A DNA stretch of 64,000 nt from Acidimicrobiia bacterium (GCA_036271555.1 DATBAK010000103.1:1-64000); one strand, 5' to 3'. Shown: positions 7,618 to 17,177, numbered from the stretch's first letter. Notes: generated from the letters alone by a model not told the origin. Translations and numbers: made by a program.

Positions 7618-8484
7618 GTGAAGCTCGACGGCGGCGTCTTCCTGCTCCAGTGGGCCACCGGCGGCCTGCTGTTCGCGTGGGTGACGACGCGCCGGCGCGA
7701 GGTCGGCCTCGGCTACGGCTGGTTGCTGCGCAGCGTCTACGGCGCGTTCGCGATCGGCGGCGCGGTCGTGCTCGCGGCCGAAGGGCTCGACCGGCCCGCG
7801 CAGGTGATCGCGTTCGGCGCCTCGGTCACGACCGCGATCGCGACCGCGTGGGTGCTCTCGATGTCGGTCGCGCGCCGCGCCGCGGGCGTGAGCGGCGCGA
7901 CCGCGCATCGCGAGGAGCGGCGCGCGCGCGTCCGCGCCATGCTTCCCGCGGGAACGGTCGCCGACGATGCCGCGACCACCGATGATCGCGAGTTCGATCC
8001 CGCGCTCGATCTGATCGCGCCGGTGATCGGTGCCGTCGGGCTGCTCGCGGCGTCGCAGTTCAGCGGCGGACCGGTGGCGCTCGCGGCCGCGCGGCTGCTC
8101 GTCGGCGCCGCGTTCCTCGGTTGCGTGAGCGACGGGATGCTGCTCGGCCACTGGTACCTCGTGCAGCCGGGTCTGCCGCGCGACGCGGTGAAGCAGCTCG
8201 TGCGGCTCACCGCGATCGTGTGGCCGCTCGAGGTCGCGGTGATGCTGTGGCCGACGGGCATGGTGCAGGTGCTGAACGGCACCGTCGACGACGGCTGGAA
8301 CGGCATCCTCGGCTGGACGTGGCTCGCGTGCGCGGTGTCCACGATCGCGCTCGTGGGCGTGACGTGGGCGGCGTTGAAGGAACGCAGCTACTCCGCGGTG
8401 ATGGCCGCGACCGGTCTGCTGTACCTCGCGATCCTCACCGCCTTCGGCACCGACCTGCTCGCCCGCGCAGTGCTGCGTCCGTAG
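7618..8484 (+). CDS. polytopic membrane protein, unknown function
   Basis: 288 aa from GTG 7618. Around eight hydrophobic segments are visible (for example LLQWATGGLLFAWV, VIGAVGLLAASQF, WLACAVSTIALVGVTWAAL and LLYLAILTAFGTDLL) with one charged cytoplasmic loop (about residues 85-120, rich in Arg/Glu/Asp). The middle carries GHWYLVQPGLPRDAVKQL, which looks conserved but is not assigned to a function. Start choice rests on the short gap to the peptidase stop; no strong ribosome site is visible. It ends convergently with the minus-strand fusion gene, with a dispersed repeat and a hairpin between them. Confidence 0.7.
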   Translation: MKLDGGVFLLQWATGGLLFAWVTTRRREVGLGYGWLLRSVYGAFAIGGAVVLAAEGLDRPAQVIAFGASVTTAIATAWVLSMSVARRAAGVSGATAHREERRARVRAMLPAGTVADDAATTDDREFDPALDLIAPVIGAVGLLAASQFSGGPVALAAARLLVGAAFLGCVSDGMLLGHWYLVQPGLPRDAVKQLVRLTAIVWPLEVAVMLWPTGMVQVLNGTVDDGWNGILGWTWLACAVSTIALVGVTWAALKERSYSAVMAATGLLYLAILTAFGTDLLARAVLRP

Positions 8485-8490
8485 CGCTCT

Positions 8491-8519
8491 GGTCGCGCTC
8501 GCTTCGCTCGCCGCTCCTG
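8491..8519 (-). repeat. dispersed GCGAGCG repeat, copy 1
   Basis: The minus strand reads CAGGAGCGGCGAGCGAAGCG followed by AGCGCGACC. It differs by one base from the copy at 17242-17270. Internally it is a 9-nt direct repeat (GCGAGCGNA / GCGAGCGCG). It lies between convergent genes. Confidence 0.8.
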
Positions 8520-8524
8520 CGAGA

Positions 8525-8541
8525 CCGCTCAGCCTGAGCGG
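8525..8541. terminator. hairpin overlapping the stop codon of the fusion gene
   Basis: CCGCTCA-GCC-TGAGCGG is a perfect 7-bp stem with a 3-nt loop. The minus-strand stop codon (8531-8529) is in its left arm. Position between convergent genes suggests a bidirectional terminator; there is no U-tract. Confidence 0.5.
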
Positions 8542-10139
8542 CGCGGATCGGTGGCGACGCCGACGAGCCACGGGAACACCGGCAGCACGCGCACCGACTC
8601 GAAGTGCCGTCCGAGCAACTTCTCGAGGCGCCGGCGCGTGAAGAACTGGAGGTGCTCGGGATCGTTGCCGAGCCGGCCGACGTTCTTGCCCCGCGCGAAG
8701 TTGCCGAGCCGGAACCACGGTTCCCACGGCACCGACACCACGCAACCTCGGCCGGCGACGCGGGCGAGCTCGCGCACCGCGGGCTCGGGATCGGTGAGGT
8801 GCTCGAGCACCTCGATGCACGTCGTGAGCGGCACCGCGGCGTCGCGCAACGGCAGCATGCCCGCGTCGGCGACGACGCCGTGCAGGCCGTCGAGCAGATC
8901 GCGCGCGCAGCGGATCTTGTCGCTGCGGTACTCGACGCCGACGACGACCGTGCCGTCGGGCCGGATCCGCTCGAGCGCGAGCCCTTCGCCGACGCCGATG
9001 TCGGCGAGCACCTCGCCCGGTGGCGCGAGCGTCGCGATCTCCGCGCGCAGCCGCGTCGCCCACCGACCGATCAGCTTCTGCACGACGGGGTTGCCGGTGG
9101 AGTACTTCTTCGCGTCCTGACCGGCGGCCTGCTCGGGTGCGCCCGGCGCGAGCCCGAGGGGCCGGCGCGGGCTGTCGGCGGCCGGGTCGGCGGACATCGC
9201 GCGCACCGTACCCGCGGCGCGCCGGCGGCGCAGGCGGTGCGTGCCGCTGCCACCGATCAGCGTGGCCTCGGCGACGATCGACACCAACCGCTGGCCGATG
9301 GCCGCGCCGAGCACGACCCCGGAGGTGAGCGGCGCGCGGAGCGCGGCGAGCAGCACGGCTTCGCGGATGCCGATGCCCGACGGGAACGGGATCGCCACGA
9401 AACCGATCCACCACGCCGTGGCGAACGCGGCGATCGCCGCGATGAACACGCCGGCATGGTGCGGTCTCGCGATGATCGCGAACGACACCGAGGCGGCCGC
9501 GGTCGCGACGACCGCCCACGCGTACGAGCGCAGGATCGCGCGTTGCGTCGGCACGAACGCGACGTCGAGCCGTGAGATCTTCCGCCCGACGAGCCGCAGT
9601 GCGGCCACCATCCAGCCCCGGTAGACGAGCGGCACGAGCAGCACGCTCGCGATCACGAGCACGCGGAACACGACCGGCAGGTCGGGCGCCGCGACCGCGG
9701 CGATCGCGCCGACCGTCGACGCGCCCGCGACCTGCGTGACCGCGAGCACGAAGAACGCGGTCGACGCGTCGCCGAGTCCGGCGCCCGCGTCGCGGCCGAG
9801 CGTCACGAGCCCGGCCGCCTGCCAGATGCCGCCGGGCACGTACTTGCCGAGCTGCGAGAAGTAGAAGCCGTGGCGCAGCGCGCGCCGGTCGGCCTGGTGC
9901 TCGAGCAGCGCCGACCACGCGCGCGACCAGAGCATGAGCGACACGAGGTAGACGACGAAGGCGAGACCGAGCCGCACCGGCGATCGGAGCAGCTTCTCCG
10001 ACCGGCCCCACGTGTCGACGAGCGCGCCGACGAGGAACGCGAGACCCGCGATCGCGAGCACGACGCGCGCGACGCGGACGATCGTGCGCGGGCGCGCGCT
10101 CGGTGCCTGCTCCTCGGTCGGCTCGGGCTCGGTCTTCAA
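8529..10139 (-). CDS. fusion of LPG-synthase-type transmembrane domain and SAM methyltransferase
   Basis: 536 aa from a TTG start that directly follows the TAG of the upstream gene. Residues about 20-300 form a polytopic domain of the kind found in lysylphosphatidylglycerol synthase/AglD-like proteins, with a YFSQLGKYVPGGIWQ signature after the second helix and PFPSGIGIREAVLL near its end. An Arg-rich stretch (LRRRRAAGTVRA) leads to Met315, where a complete class I methyltransferase begins (motif I ADIGVGEG, then IEVLEHLTDPE and VSVPWEPWFRLGNF). No stop separates the two. The membrane half may move or bind a polyprenyl-linked or lipid substrate and the other half methylate it; that is inference. 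Met315 could also be a secondary start. Confidence 0.8.
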   Translation of the reverse strand: MKTEPEPTEEQAPSARPRTIVRVARVVLAIAGLAFLVGALVDTWGRSEKLLRSPVRLGLAFVVYLVSLMLWSRAWSALLEHQADRRALRHGFYFSQLGKYVPGGIWQAAGLVTLGRDAGAGLGDASTAFFVLAVTQVAGASTVGAIAAVAAPDLPVVFRVLVIASVLLVPLVYRGWMVAALRLVGRKISRLDVAFVPTQRAILRSYAWAVVATAAASVSFAIIARPHHAGVFIAAIAAFATAWWIGFVAIPFPSGIGIREAVLLAALRAPLTSGVVLGAAIGQRLVSIVAEATLIGGSGTHRLRRRRAAGTVRAMSADPAADSPRRPLGLAPGAPEQAAGQDAKKYSTGNPVVQKLIGRWATRLRAEIATLAPPGEVLADIGVGEGLALERIRPDGTVVVGVEYRSDKIRCARDLLDGLHGVVADAGMLPLRDAAVPLTTCIEVLEHLTDPEPAVRELARVAGRGCVVSVPWEPWFRLGNFARGKNVGRLGNDPEHLQFFTRRRLEKLLGRHFESVRVLPVFPWLVGVATDPRRSG

Positions 10140-12149
10140 CTACACACCCAGGAAGTGCGCGGCGCGCAGTTGCGCGTTCGTCAGCTGGTGTACCTGTACC
10201 ACCTCGTCGCCGCCGATGGCGTTCTCATCCGACGGGAGCGCGTCGAGCCGGCGCAGCTGGGCCCGGTCGAGCGCGGGACCGCGGATCGACCCGTCGAGCC
10301 AGAGGGTGACGATCAGCGGCTGGTCGAGCACCTCGAGCGGCTCCGTGCGGAACCGCCGCAGCTGGGTGACCACCGCCGCGCTGACCCCGGCCGGATACCG
10401 GCGGTCGATGCGCGCCCGGGCGCCCGGAACCAGCTCCGCGCCCGCCCCCGCGGCCTGCTTCGCGAGCGCGTCGAGGAGCGCGGCGCGCTCGGGGGAGAAG
10501 TGGTCGGTCGTGATCAGGCGACCGGTTTGCTCGGGTGCAGTGAGGTGGCCGCTCGAGACGACGATCGCGGTCGGATCCGAGCCGACGACGTACCGGCGCG
10601 CGTTGCCGTACGGCTGCGTGTTGAAGTCCTGCACCTCGACGTGGATGCCCGCGCGCGCGAGCCGGTAGATCACGTACGGGCCGACCGACAGCTGCGCGGC
10701 GTAGCCGACGACGACGACGAGCACGGGCCGGCTGTGGTCGACGTGATCGAGCACGACCTTACCGACGCGCTTCTCGAGCGCGAACGAGGGCTTCTCGCGG
10801 TTGTGGTCGTCGGTGCCGTTGCCCGCGACGACGGCGACGACGACCAGCGCGGTGACGACGAGGAGTGCGATCGGAGTGACGGCCCCTGCGCGGTCGACGC
10901 CGCTCGGCACGAAGCGGCGCGCGAGCAGCGCGACCGCGATCCCGAGCGCGACGACGATCACGAACGACGCGGCCCACTCCCACCGGTAGAGGTTCACGCG
11001 CCACGACTCGGTGCTGAGCGGGATGTTGCCGCCGTTCACGAACCCCGCGAACAACAGCACCAGCGCAACGAGCGCGAGTCGTCCGAGCGTGCGGTCATGG
11101 CGGAGGCCGCGCCACGCGAGCCCGGCGAGCACCGCGATCACCACGACGCCGAGCGCGCCGCGATACGGCCCGACGCCTCCGAGGAAGAACGTGCCCGGTA
11201 GATCGGTCCTGGCGAGGATGGTCGGCAGCGTCACCGCGTGGAGCGACTGGTCGATTGCAGAGTCGAAGCCCATCGTCGGGCGGGTGTTGTCGAGGCTGAA
11301 GCGGACAATCTGCGTGAGGTTGCCGGGCCGGTCGACGATCTCGTTCAACGCAACGGGCACCCAGCACACGGCCGCGACCACGAGCGCATACACCGCGCCG
11401 CGGCGCGCGAGGCGTCCCGTCTCGGCGTCGCCGTTGCGCCGGCGAGCGCGCACGTGCACGACGATCGCGATCACGGCCGTGAGCCCGAGTGCGCCCACGA
11501 CGATCCCGGCCGCGAGGTGTTGCTGCGCCGCGTAGGAACCGACGAACGCGGCGAGCGGGAGCAGCCGTATGTCGCCGTCGACGAGCGCCCACGCGAGCAC
11601 GGCGCTGCAGAGCAGCGAGTACATCGTCATGTTCGAGCTCAGCGTGTCGGTCAGCACCGCGGTTCCCGCCGACCAGATCACGAGCAGCATCACGACGCCG
11701 GCCCAGAGCATCGCCGTCGTCCCGAGCCGACGGAACACGACCCACAGCGCGAGCAGCGCGAACGCGGCGTTGATCGCGGCCGCGGTGAGCAGTGGTCCGG
11801 TCGTCGAGCCGAGGATGCGCAGCGGCACCGCGAGGAGGTAGAACTCGATCGGCCCGGGATGGTTCGTCGCGATCTTGTCGCCGTAGAGCCCCGAGGTCGA
11901 CGGCAGCCCCGTCAGTGGTGGATGTCGCGAGAACACGTCGAAGCTGCGCAGCGCGACGTTCGCTTCGTCGCCGCTCGGGATCCAGCCGTCGTGATAGGCG
12001 CGCACGAGCGCGACCGCGAACGGCACGAGCACGAGTACGAGCAGCGCGAGTGCGTACCCGCGCTCGCGACCGCGCAGGTTGCGGAGGTGATGCGGTGGCG
12101 CGGTCTCGGTGTCCTCGATCTCGTGGTCGCGCGCGACCGCGTCGGTCAT
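10140..12149 (-). CDS. large polytopic membrane protein, GT-C glycosyltransferase-like
   Basis: 669 aa from ATG 12149, which sits in an ATGA overlap with the upstream gene. A cytosolic N-terminus is followed by a first helix (YALALLVLVLVPFAVALV), then an acidic extracytoplasmic loop WIPSGDEANVALRSFD of the kind seen in GT-C enzymes that use polyprenyl-phosphate sugars, roughly ten more helices, and a soluble C-terminal domain (about 440-669). No named family is certain. Context with two other membrane proteins and a methyltransferase suggests surface polysaccharide or glycoprotein assembly. Longer in-frame ORFs upstream are shadows of the next gene. Confidence 0.7.
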   Translation of the reverse strand: MTDAVARDHEIEDTETAPPHHLRNLRGRERGYALALLVLVLVPFAVALVRAYHDGWIPSGDEANVALRSFDVFSRHPPLTGLPSTSGLYGDKIATNHPGPIEFYLLAVPLRILGSTTGPLLTAAAINAAFALLALWVVFRRLGTTAMLWAGVVMLLVIWSAGTAVLTDTLSSNMTMYSLLCSAVLAWALVDGDIRLLPLAAFVGSYAAQQHLAAGIVVGALGLTAVIAIVVHVRARRRNGDAETGRLARRGAVYALVVAAVCWVPVALNEIVDRPGNLTQIVRFSLDNTRPTMGFDSAIDQSLHAVTLPTILARTDLPGTFFLGGVGPYRGALGVVVIAVLAGLAWRGLRHDRTLGRLALVALVLLFAGFVNGGNIPLSTESWRVNLYRWEWAASFVIVVALGIAVALLARRFVPSGVDRAGAVTPIALLVVTALVVVAVVAGNGTDDHNREKPSFALEKRVGKVVLDHVDHSRPVLVVVVGYAAQLSVGPYVIYRLARAGIHVEVQDFNTQPYGNARRYVVGSDPTAIVVSSGHLTAPEQTGRLITTDHFSPERAALLDALAKQAAGAGAELVPGARARIDRRYPAGVSAAVVTQLRRFRTEPLEVLDQPLIVTLWLDGSIRGPALDRAQLRRLDALPSDENAIGGDEVVQVHQLTNAQLRAAHFLGV

Positions 12150-13645
12150 ACGGGCGCCGAACCCTCGTAGAGCCAGAAGTGCTCGTCGGGCACGATCCCA
12201 TTGTCGTCGTGCACGAGCAGTCGGAGGTGTAACGACGTGTCGCGGAGCGGCGTGTTGATGAGCAACAGCACGTGCCGCCCGCCGGTGCGATAGCTGTCGA
12301 GCACGGCGCTGATCGGTTGCAGGTGCTCGCGCTTCGTGTCCCACACGATGTAGGTACCGAAGCGCGCGCCCGCGAGGTAGTAGATCGGCCGGTCGAGATA
12401 GCCCGCGACCGTCGACGACGCGGTGTCGGGCAACCCGATGATCTCGGTGTGGCCGAGGTCGTGCTGTTGGATGTAGTGCGCGATCGCGAGGCCGTTCGAG
12501 AACGGGTAGACGAGGTCGAGCGATGCCGCGAACACACCCGCGATCACTTGCACGACGAGCAGCACCGTGAGCACGTAGCGCCGCGTGTTCGGACGCGCGG
12601 TCGAGCGGCGCGCGGTCATCGTCGGCGCGAGCCACATCGCGGCGACGAGGCACAGGAAGATGTGGCCGACGTGACGGGATGCGGTCGCGGTCCCGATGCG
12701 CAGGTAGAGGAACGCCACGACGAGGCCCGCGCCCGCGACCCACACGACGAACGCGCCGAGCCGGTCGCGCAGGATCCACGCGAGCCCGACGAAGAGGAGC
12801 ACTCCGAGCACGCCGACGATCGCGGCGCGCACGTGCAGGATGTTCGTGTTCCAGTACGAGTGCTTCAGCGCCGGGATCGGCACCAGCGCGCGCCAGATCG
12901 CCGCGCTCGACGACGCGCCGAGACCGAAGTCGACGCTCGTCAGCCAGTGGCCGTAGATGCCGGTGTCCTTCGGCGGGCGCGCGGCCTGCACGTACGCGAT
13001 GAGGAGCCCGGCGAACGTGAGCACCGTGCCGATCGCGAGGGCGCCGGGCGCGGCGCGGTTCGGTTCGCGCGTGCGCCGGCGCAGCCACTCGTCGACGAGC
13101 AGTCCCGCGAGCACCGCGATCGCGACGATCGCGCCGAACGCGCTCGTGAGCGCGACGAGTCCGAGCAGCAGTCCGACGACCAGCCATGGTCGCCGACCGC
13201 TCGTCGCCGCGACCGCGAGCGTGACGACGAGCAGCATCGCACCGAAGCCGTAGCTGCGCGCGAGCACGCCGTACTCGTACAGCACGAAGTAGCCGAACAC
13301 GAAGAGCAGCTTCTGCAGGAGCGTGAACGGCGCGCGCCACACCGCGACCGAGATCGTGATCGACGCGATGACGAGCTGGAGGAGTTGCATCGCGCCCGGC
13401 CCCGCGTGCGCGTGCGCGATCGGATAGAGCAGCCCGTACCAGAGGATCGGGTGGCCCTCGTAGCGCATGTTCTGCACCAGCGAGTGCACGCCGTGGCTCG
13501 CGCGCACGATCTGCCAGGCCTGGAGCTCGTCGCGCCAGAGCTCGTGCCGGAGGATCGTGACGCCGACGACGGCGATACCCGCGACGGCGATCGCCAAGCG
13601 GGCCACCGCATCGTGGCGCGGTGGCCCCGATGTGTCGTCAGGCAA
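12146..13645 (-). CDS. polytopic membrane protein, GT-C/PMT-like glycosyltransferase
   Basis: 499 aa from TTG 13645, overlapping the metH stop by 8 nt. After the first helix comes ILRHELWRDELQAWQIVRAS and then MRYEGHPILWY, the acidic first-loop arrangement typical of GT-C/PMT-like membrane transferases. About ten further helices follow, and a soluble C-terminal domain (from about 385) that resembles the substrate-binding end of that fold. Donor and acceptor are unknown. The alternative start is a GTG at about residue 13. The overlaps on both sides argue for translational coupling from metH through to the 10140 gene. Confidence 0.72.
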   Translation of the reverse strand: MPDDTSGPPRHDAVARLAIAVAGIAVVGVTILRHELWRDELQAWQIVRASHGVHSLVQNMRYEGHPILWYGLLYPIAHAHAGPGAMQLLQLVIASITISVAVWRAPFTLLQKLLFVFGYFVLYEYGVLARSYGFGAMLLVVTLAVAATSGRRPWLVVGLLLGLVALTSAFGAIVAIAVLAGLLVDEWLRRRTREPNRAAPGALAIGTVLTFAGLLIAYVQAARPPKDTGIYGHWLTSVDFGLGASSSAAIWRALVPIPALKHSYWNTNILHVRAAIVGVLGVLLFVGLAWILRDRLGAFVVWVAGAGLVVAFLYLRIGTATASRHVGHIFLCLVAAMWLAPTMTARRSTARPNTRRYVLTVLLVVQVIAGVFAASLDLVYPFSNGLAIAHYIQQHDLGHTEIIGLPDTASSTVAGYLDRPIYYLAGARFGTYIVWDTKREHLQPISAVLDSYRTGGRHVLLLINTPLRDTSLHLRLLVHDDNGIVPDEHFWLYEGSAPV

Positions 13646-16600
13646 CGAAGTACTTGGCCTCGGGATGCGAGACGATGATCGCCGACGTGCTCTGCTCGGG
13701 AACGAGGTGGAACTCCTCGGTGAGTGAGACGCCGATGCGGTCCATCTCGAGGAGCTCCGCGAGCTTCGCCTGGTCGTCGAGGTCGGGGCACGCGGGATAG
13801 CCCCACGAGTACCGGGAGCCGCGGTACTGCTGACGGAACAGGCCCGCGACGGTCGGTCCGTCCTCGCCGGCGAAGCCCCACTCCTCGCGGATGCGGCGGT
13901 GCCACAGCTCTGCGAGCGCTTCGGTCATCTCCACCGACAGGCCGTGCAGCAACAGGTAGTCCTGGTACTGGTTCGCCTTGAACAGCTCCTGCTCGCGCTC
14001 GCTCGCGCGCGTCCCCATCGTCACGACGTGGAACGCCGCGTAGTCGGGCTCACCGGATTCGATCGGGCGGAAGAAGTCGGAGATGCAGAGGAACCGCTCG
14101 GTGCGCTGACGCGGGAAGTTGAAGCGCAGCCACTCCTGGTTGCGATCGTCGTCCTTCCACACGACGAGGTCGTTGCCCTCGCTGTTCACCGCGAAGTAGC
14201 CCCACGCCACGGCCGGGTTGAGGATGCCCTCGGCGCGTGCCTGCTCGATCTGCGCGCGCAGCATCGGTCGCAGCCGCTCGCGGAAGTCGTCGTCGTTCTC
14301 GTTCTTCGCCTTGTCGGGACGGAACTGCCATTGACCGCGGAACAGCGCGGTCTCGTTCAGGTAGGTCGCGATCTCGTCGAGCGGGATGCCCTTCGCGACG
14401 CGCGATCCGACGAACGGCGGTGCGTACACCGGCGCGTCGATCGCGACGTCGGAACGTGCCGGGATCTCGACGCTGTCGTCGATCGCCTTCGGCTCGTTGC
14501 GCCGGCTCGCGACGGAACGCTCGACGGGCACGGTGCCGAACTCGGGATCGAGGTTGCCGCTGCGCTTGCCCTCCATCAGTGTCTCGATCGTGCGCAGGCC
14601 CTCGAACGCGTCCTTCCCGTAGAAGACGCGGCCGTTGTAGATCTCGCGCAGGTCGTGCTCGACGTAGTTGCGCGTGAGCGCGGCGCCGCCGAGAAGCACG
14701 GGGATCTTCTCGAGCCCGCGCTCGTTCAGCTCCATCAGGTTCTCGCGCATGATCAATGTGCTCTTCACGAGCAGGCCGCTCATGCCGATCGCGTCGGCCT
14801 CCGTGCTCACCGCGGCCTCGACGAGGTCGTGGATCGGCACCTTGATGCCGAGGTTGTGCACCGTGTAGCCGTTGTTCGACAGGATGATGTCGACGAGGTT
14901 CTTGCCGATGTCGTGGACGTCGCCCTTCACGGTGCCGAGGACGATCGTGCCCTTGCCCGCGCCGTCGACGCGCTCCATGTGCGGCTCGAGGTGCGCGACG
15001 GCGGTCTTCATCGTCTCCGCGCTCTGGAGCACGAACGGCAGCTGCATCTGACCGCTGCCGAAGAGCTCGCCCACGACCTTCATGCCCGACAGCAGCACGT
15101 CGTTGACGATGCCGAGCGCCTCCATCGTCTGGAGCTGCTCGTCGAGGTCGGCCTCGATGCCGTCGCGCTCGCCGTCGATGATGCGGTGCTTCAGCCGCTC
15201 CGCGACCGGCCACCCCGATCGATCCTCGCGCTCGACCGCGCTCGCCTCGACGCCTTCGAACAACGCCATGAACTCGGTGAGCGGGTCGTAGTCGCGCCCA
15301 TTGGAGGACTCCGGGCTCTGCTCCCCTCCGGTCGCTCCGCCCTCGTCGGCCTTGCGCCGGCGGTCGTAGATGAGGTCGAGCGCGACCTCGCGGTGGCGGT
15401 CGTCGATTTTGTGCATCGGCATGATGCGCGCCGCGTGCACGATCGCGGCGTCGAGGCCGGCTTCGCGACACTCGTGGAGGAACACGCTGTTGAGCACGTG
15501 GCGCGCCGCGGGCTTGAGCCCGAACGACACGTTCGAGAGTCCGAGGATCGTCGACACGCCCGGAAGCTCGGCCTTGATGCGCCGGATCGCCTCGATGGTC
15601 TCCATGCCGTCGCGGCGGAGGTCCTCGGTGCCCGCGCTGAGCGGGAAGGTCAGCGCGTCGAAGATCAGGTCGCTGCCGTCGAGCCCGTAGCGCTGGGTCG
15701 CGATGTCGTAGAGCCGGTGCGCGACCCGCAGCTTCCAGTCGGCGTCGCGCGCCTGGCCCTCTTCGTCGATCGTGAGGCAGATCACACCCGCGCCGTACTC
15801 ACGCGCGAGCGAGAACACGCGGTCCATGCGCTTGCCCTCGGCCTCGCCCTCTTCGAGGTTCGCCGAGTTCACGAGCGCCTTGCCGCCGTGGTGCTGCAGA
15901 CCGGCCTCGAGCACCGCGGGCTCGGTCGAGTCGAACACGAGCGGCAACGAGGCCTGGGTCGCGAAGCGGCCCGCGATCTCGTTCATGTCGATCGCGCCGT
16001 CGCGGCCGACGTAGTCGACACACACGTCGAGCACGTGCGCGCCTTCCTTCACCTGCTCGCGCGCCATCTGCACGCACGACTCCCAGTCGCCCTCGAGCAT
16101 CGCGTCGCGGAACTTGCGGGAGCCGTTGGCGTTCGTGCGCTCGCCGACCGCGAGGTACGCGAGCTCCTGGTGGTACGGGACGTGGCTGTAGATCGACGAG
16201 CAGCCGGGCTCGAACTCGGGCGTGCGCGGCGTCGGCGCGCGGTCGTTGCCGAGTCGTTCGACGACGGCTTGGAGGTGCGCGGGAGTGGTGCCGCAGCACC
16301 CGCCGACGACGTTCACACCGAACTCGCTCACGAAGCGCTCGTGCGCGTCGGCGAGCTGCTCGGGTGTGAGGTCGTAGTGCGTGTGACCGTCGACGACCGA
16401 CGGCAGACCCGCGTTCGGCAGGCACGACAGGAAGGTGCGGGCGTGCTGCGAGAGGTGCCGAAGGTGCTCCGTCATCTCCGACGGACCGGTCGCGCAGTTC
16501 ATGCCGATGACGTCGGGCCGCAGTGCTTCGAGCGCGGTGAGCGCGGCGCCGATCTCCGAGCCGACGAGCATGCGCCCGGTCGTCTCCACCGTCACCTGCA

Positions 16601-17165
16601 CCATCAACGGAAGCGTGCGGCCGACAGTGGCCATCGCGCGCCGGCAGGCGATGATCGCGGCCTTCGCCTGGAGGAGGTCGTACACGGTCTCGACGAGCAG
16701 CACGTCGGCGCCGCCCTCGACGAGACCGTGCGCCTGCTCCTCGTACGCGTCGCGCAGCGTGACGAAGTCGATGTGACCGAGCGACGGCAGCTTCGTGCCC
16801 GGGCCGATCGAGCCGATCACGAACCGCGGCCGGTCCGGTGTCGAGTAGCCGTCGGCGACCTCGCGGGCGATCTGCGCGGCGCGCACGTTGATCTCGTGCG
16901 ACTTCTCGGGGATCTGGTACTCGTTCAGCACCAGGGAGAAGGCGCCGAAGGTCGCGGTCTCGACCGCGTCGACGCCGACGGCGAAGAACTGCGAGTGCAT
17001 GTCCGCGATCTCGTCGGGCCGGGTGAGCACGAGGTGCTCGTTGCACCCCTCGAGGCTCGCGCCGCCGAAGTCGTCGGGACCGAGGTCGCGGCCCTGAACC
17101 CACGTGCCGAACGCGCCGTCGCAGATGAGGACCCGTTCGGCGAGGGTCTCGAGGAAGCCGTCCAC
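13638..17165 (-). CDS. metH: cobalamin-dependent methionine synthase
   Basis: 1175 aa, all four modules present. The homocysteine domain has zinc ligands C224 (GMNCATGP) and C290/C291 (GGCCGTTP). The methyltetrahydrofolate domain starts near 338 (GERTNANGSRKF). The B12 cap and cobalamin domain carry D749-x-H751-x-x-G754 (GDVHDIGKN). The C-terminal reactivation domain has RGSRYSWGYPACP. It transfers the methyl of 5-methyl-THF to homocysteine. Residues about 608-626 (GGATGGEQSPESSNGR) are an unusual Gly/Ser/Glu insertion between the folate and cap modules. The GTG start has a -10-like box 6 nt upstream, so the transcript may be leaderless. A B12 adenosyltransferase gene is divergent from it. 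Confidence 0.97.
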   Translation of the reverse strand: MDGFLETLAERVLICDGAFGTWVQGRDLGPDDFGGASLEGCNEHLVLTRPDEIADMHSQFFAVGVDAVETATFGAFSLVLNEYQIPEKSHEINVRAAQIAREVADGYSTPDRPRFVIGSIGPGTKLPSLGHIDFVTLRDAYEEQAHGLVEGGADVLLVETVYDLLQAKAAIIACRRAMATVGRTLPLMVQVTVETTGRMLVGSEIGAALTALEALRPDVIGMNCATGPSEMTEHLRHLSQHARTFLSCLPNAGLPSVVDGHTHYDLTPEQLADAHERFVSEFGVNVVGGCCGTTPAHLQAVVERLGNDRAPTPRTPEFEPGCSSIYSHVPYHQELAYLAVGERTNANGSRKFRDAMLEGDWESCVQMAREQVKEGAHVLDVCVDYVGRDGAIDMNEIAGRFATQASLPLVFDSTEPAVLEAGLQHHGGKALVNSANLEEGEAEGKRMDRVFSLAREYGAGVICLTIDEEGQARDADWKLRVAHRLYDIATQRYGLDGSDLIFDALTFPLSAGTEDLRRDGMETIEAIRRIKAELPGVSTILGLSNVSFGLKPAARHVLNSVFLHECREAGLDAAIVHAARIMPMHKIDDRHREVALDLIYDRRRKADEGGATGGEQSPESSNGRDYDPLTEFMALFEGVEASAVEREDRSGWPVAERLKHRIIDGERDGIEADLDEQLQTMEALGIVNDVLLSGMKVVGELFGSGQMQLPFVLQSAETMKTAVAHLEPHMERVDGAGKGTIVLGTVKGDVHDIGKNLVDIILSNNGYTVHNLGIKVPIHDLVEAAVSTEADAIGMSGLLVKSTLIMRENLMELNERGLEKIPVLLGGAALTRNYVEHDLREIYNGRVFYGKDAFEGLRTIETLMEGKRSGNLDPEFGTVPVERSVASRRNEPKAIDDSVEIPARSDVAIDAPVYAPPFVGSRVAKGIPLDEIATYLNETALFRGQWQFRPDKAKNENDDDFRERLRPMLRAQIEQARAEGILNPAVAWGYFAVNSEGNDLVVWKDDDRNQEWLRFNFPRQRTERFLCISDFFRPIESGEPDYAAFHVVTMGTRASEREQELFKANQYQDYLLLHGLSVEMTEALAELWHRRIREEWGFAGEDGPTVAGLFRQQYRGSRYSWGYPACPDLDDQAKLAELLEMDRIGVSLTEEFHLVPEQSTSAIIVSHPEAKYFVA

Positions 17166-17171
17166 GCCGTA

Positions 17172-17177
17172 AGGATA
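17172..17177 (-). promoter_or_regulatory. -10 box for leaderless metH transcript
   Basis: TATCCT on the minus strand ends 6 nt before the GTG start of metH. This spacing puts the transcription start at or next to the start codon. No cobalamin riboswitch fits in the 137-nt divergent gap. Confidence 0.55.

Noticed and set aside
10140-13340. A 1066-codon minus ORF covering two genes
   Set aside because: Its first 397 codons are an Arg-rich shadow of the 12146-13645 gene; real coding starts at ATG 12149.
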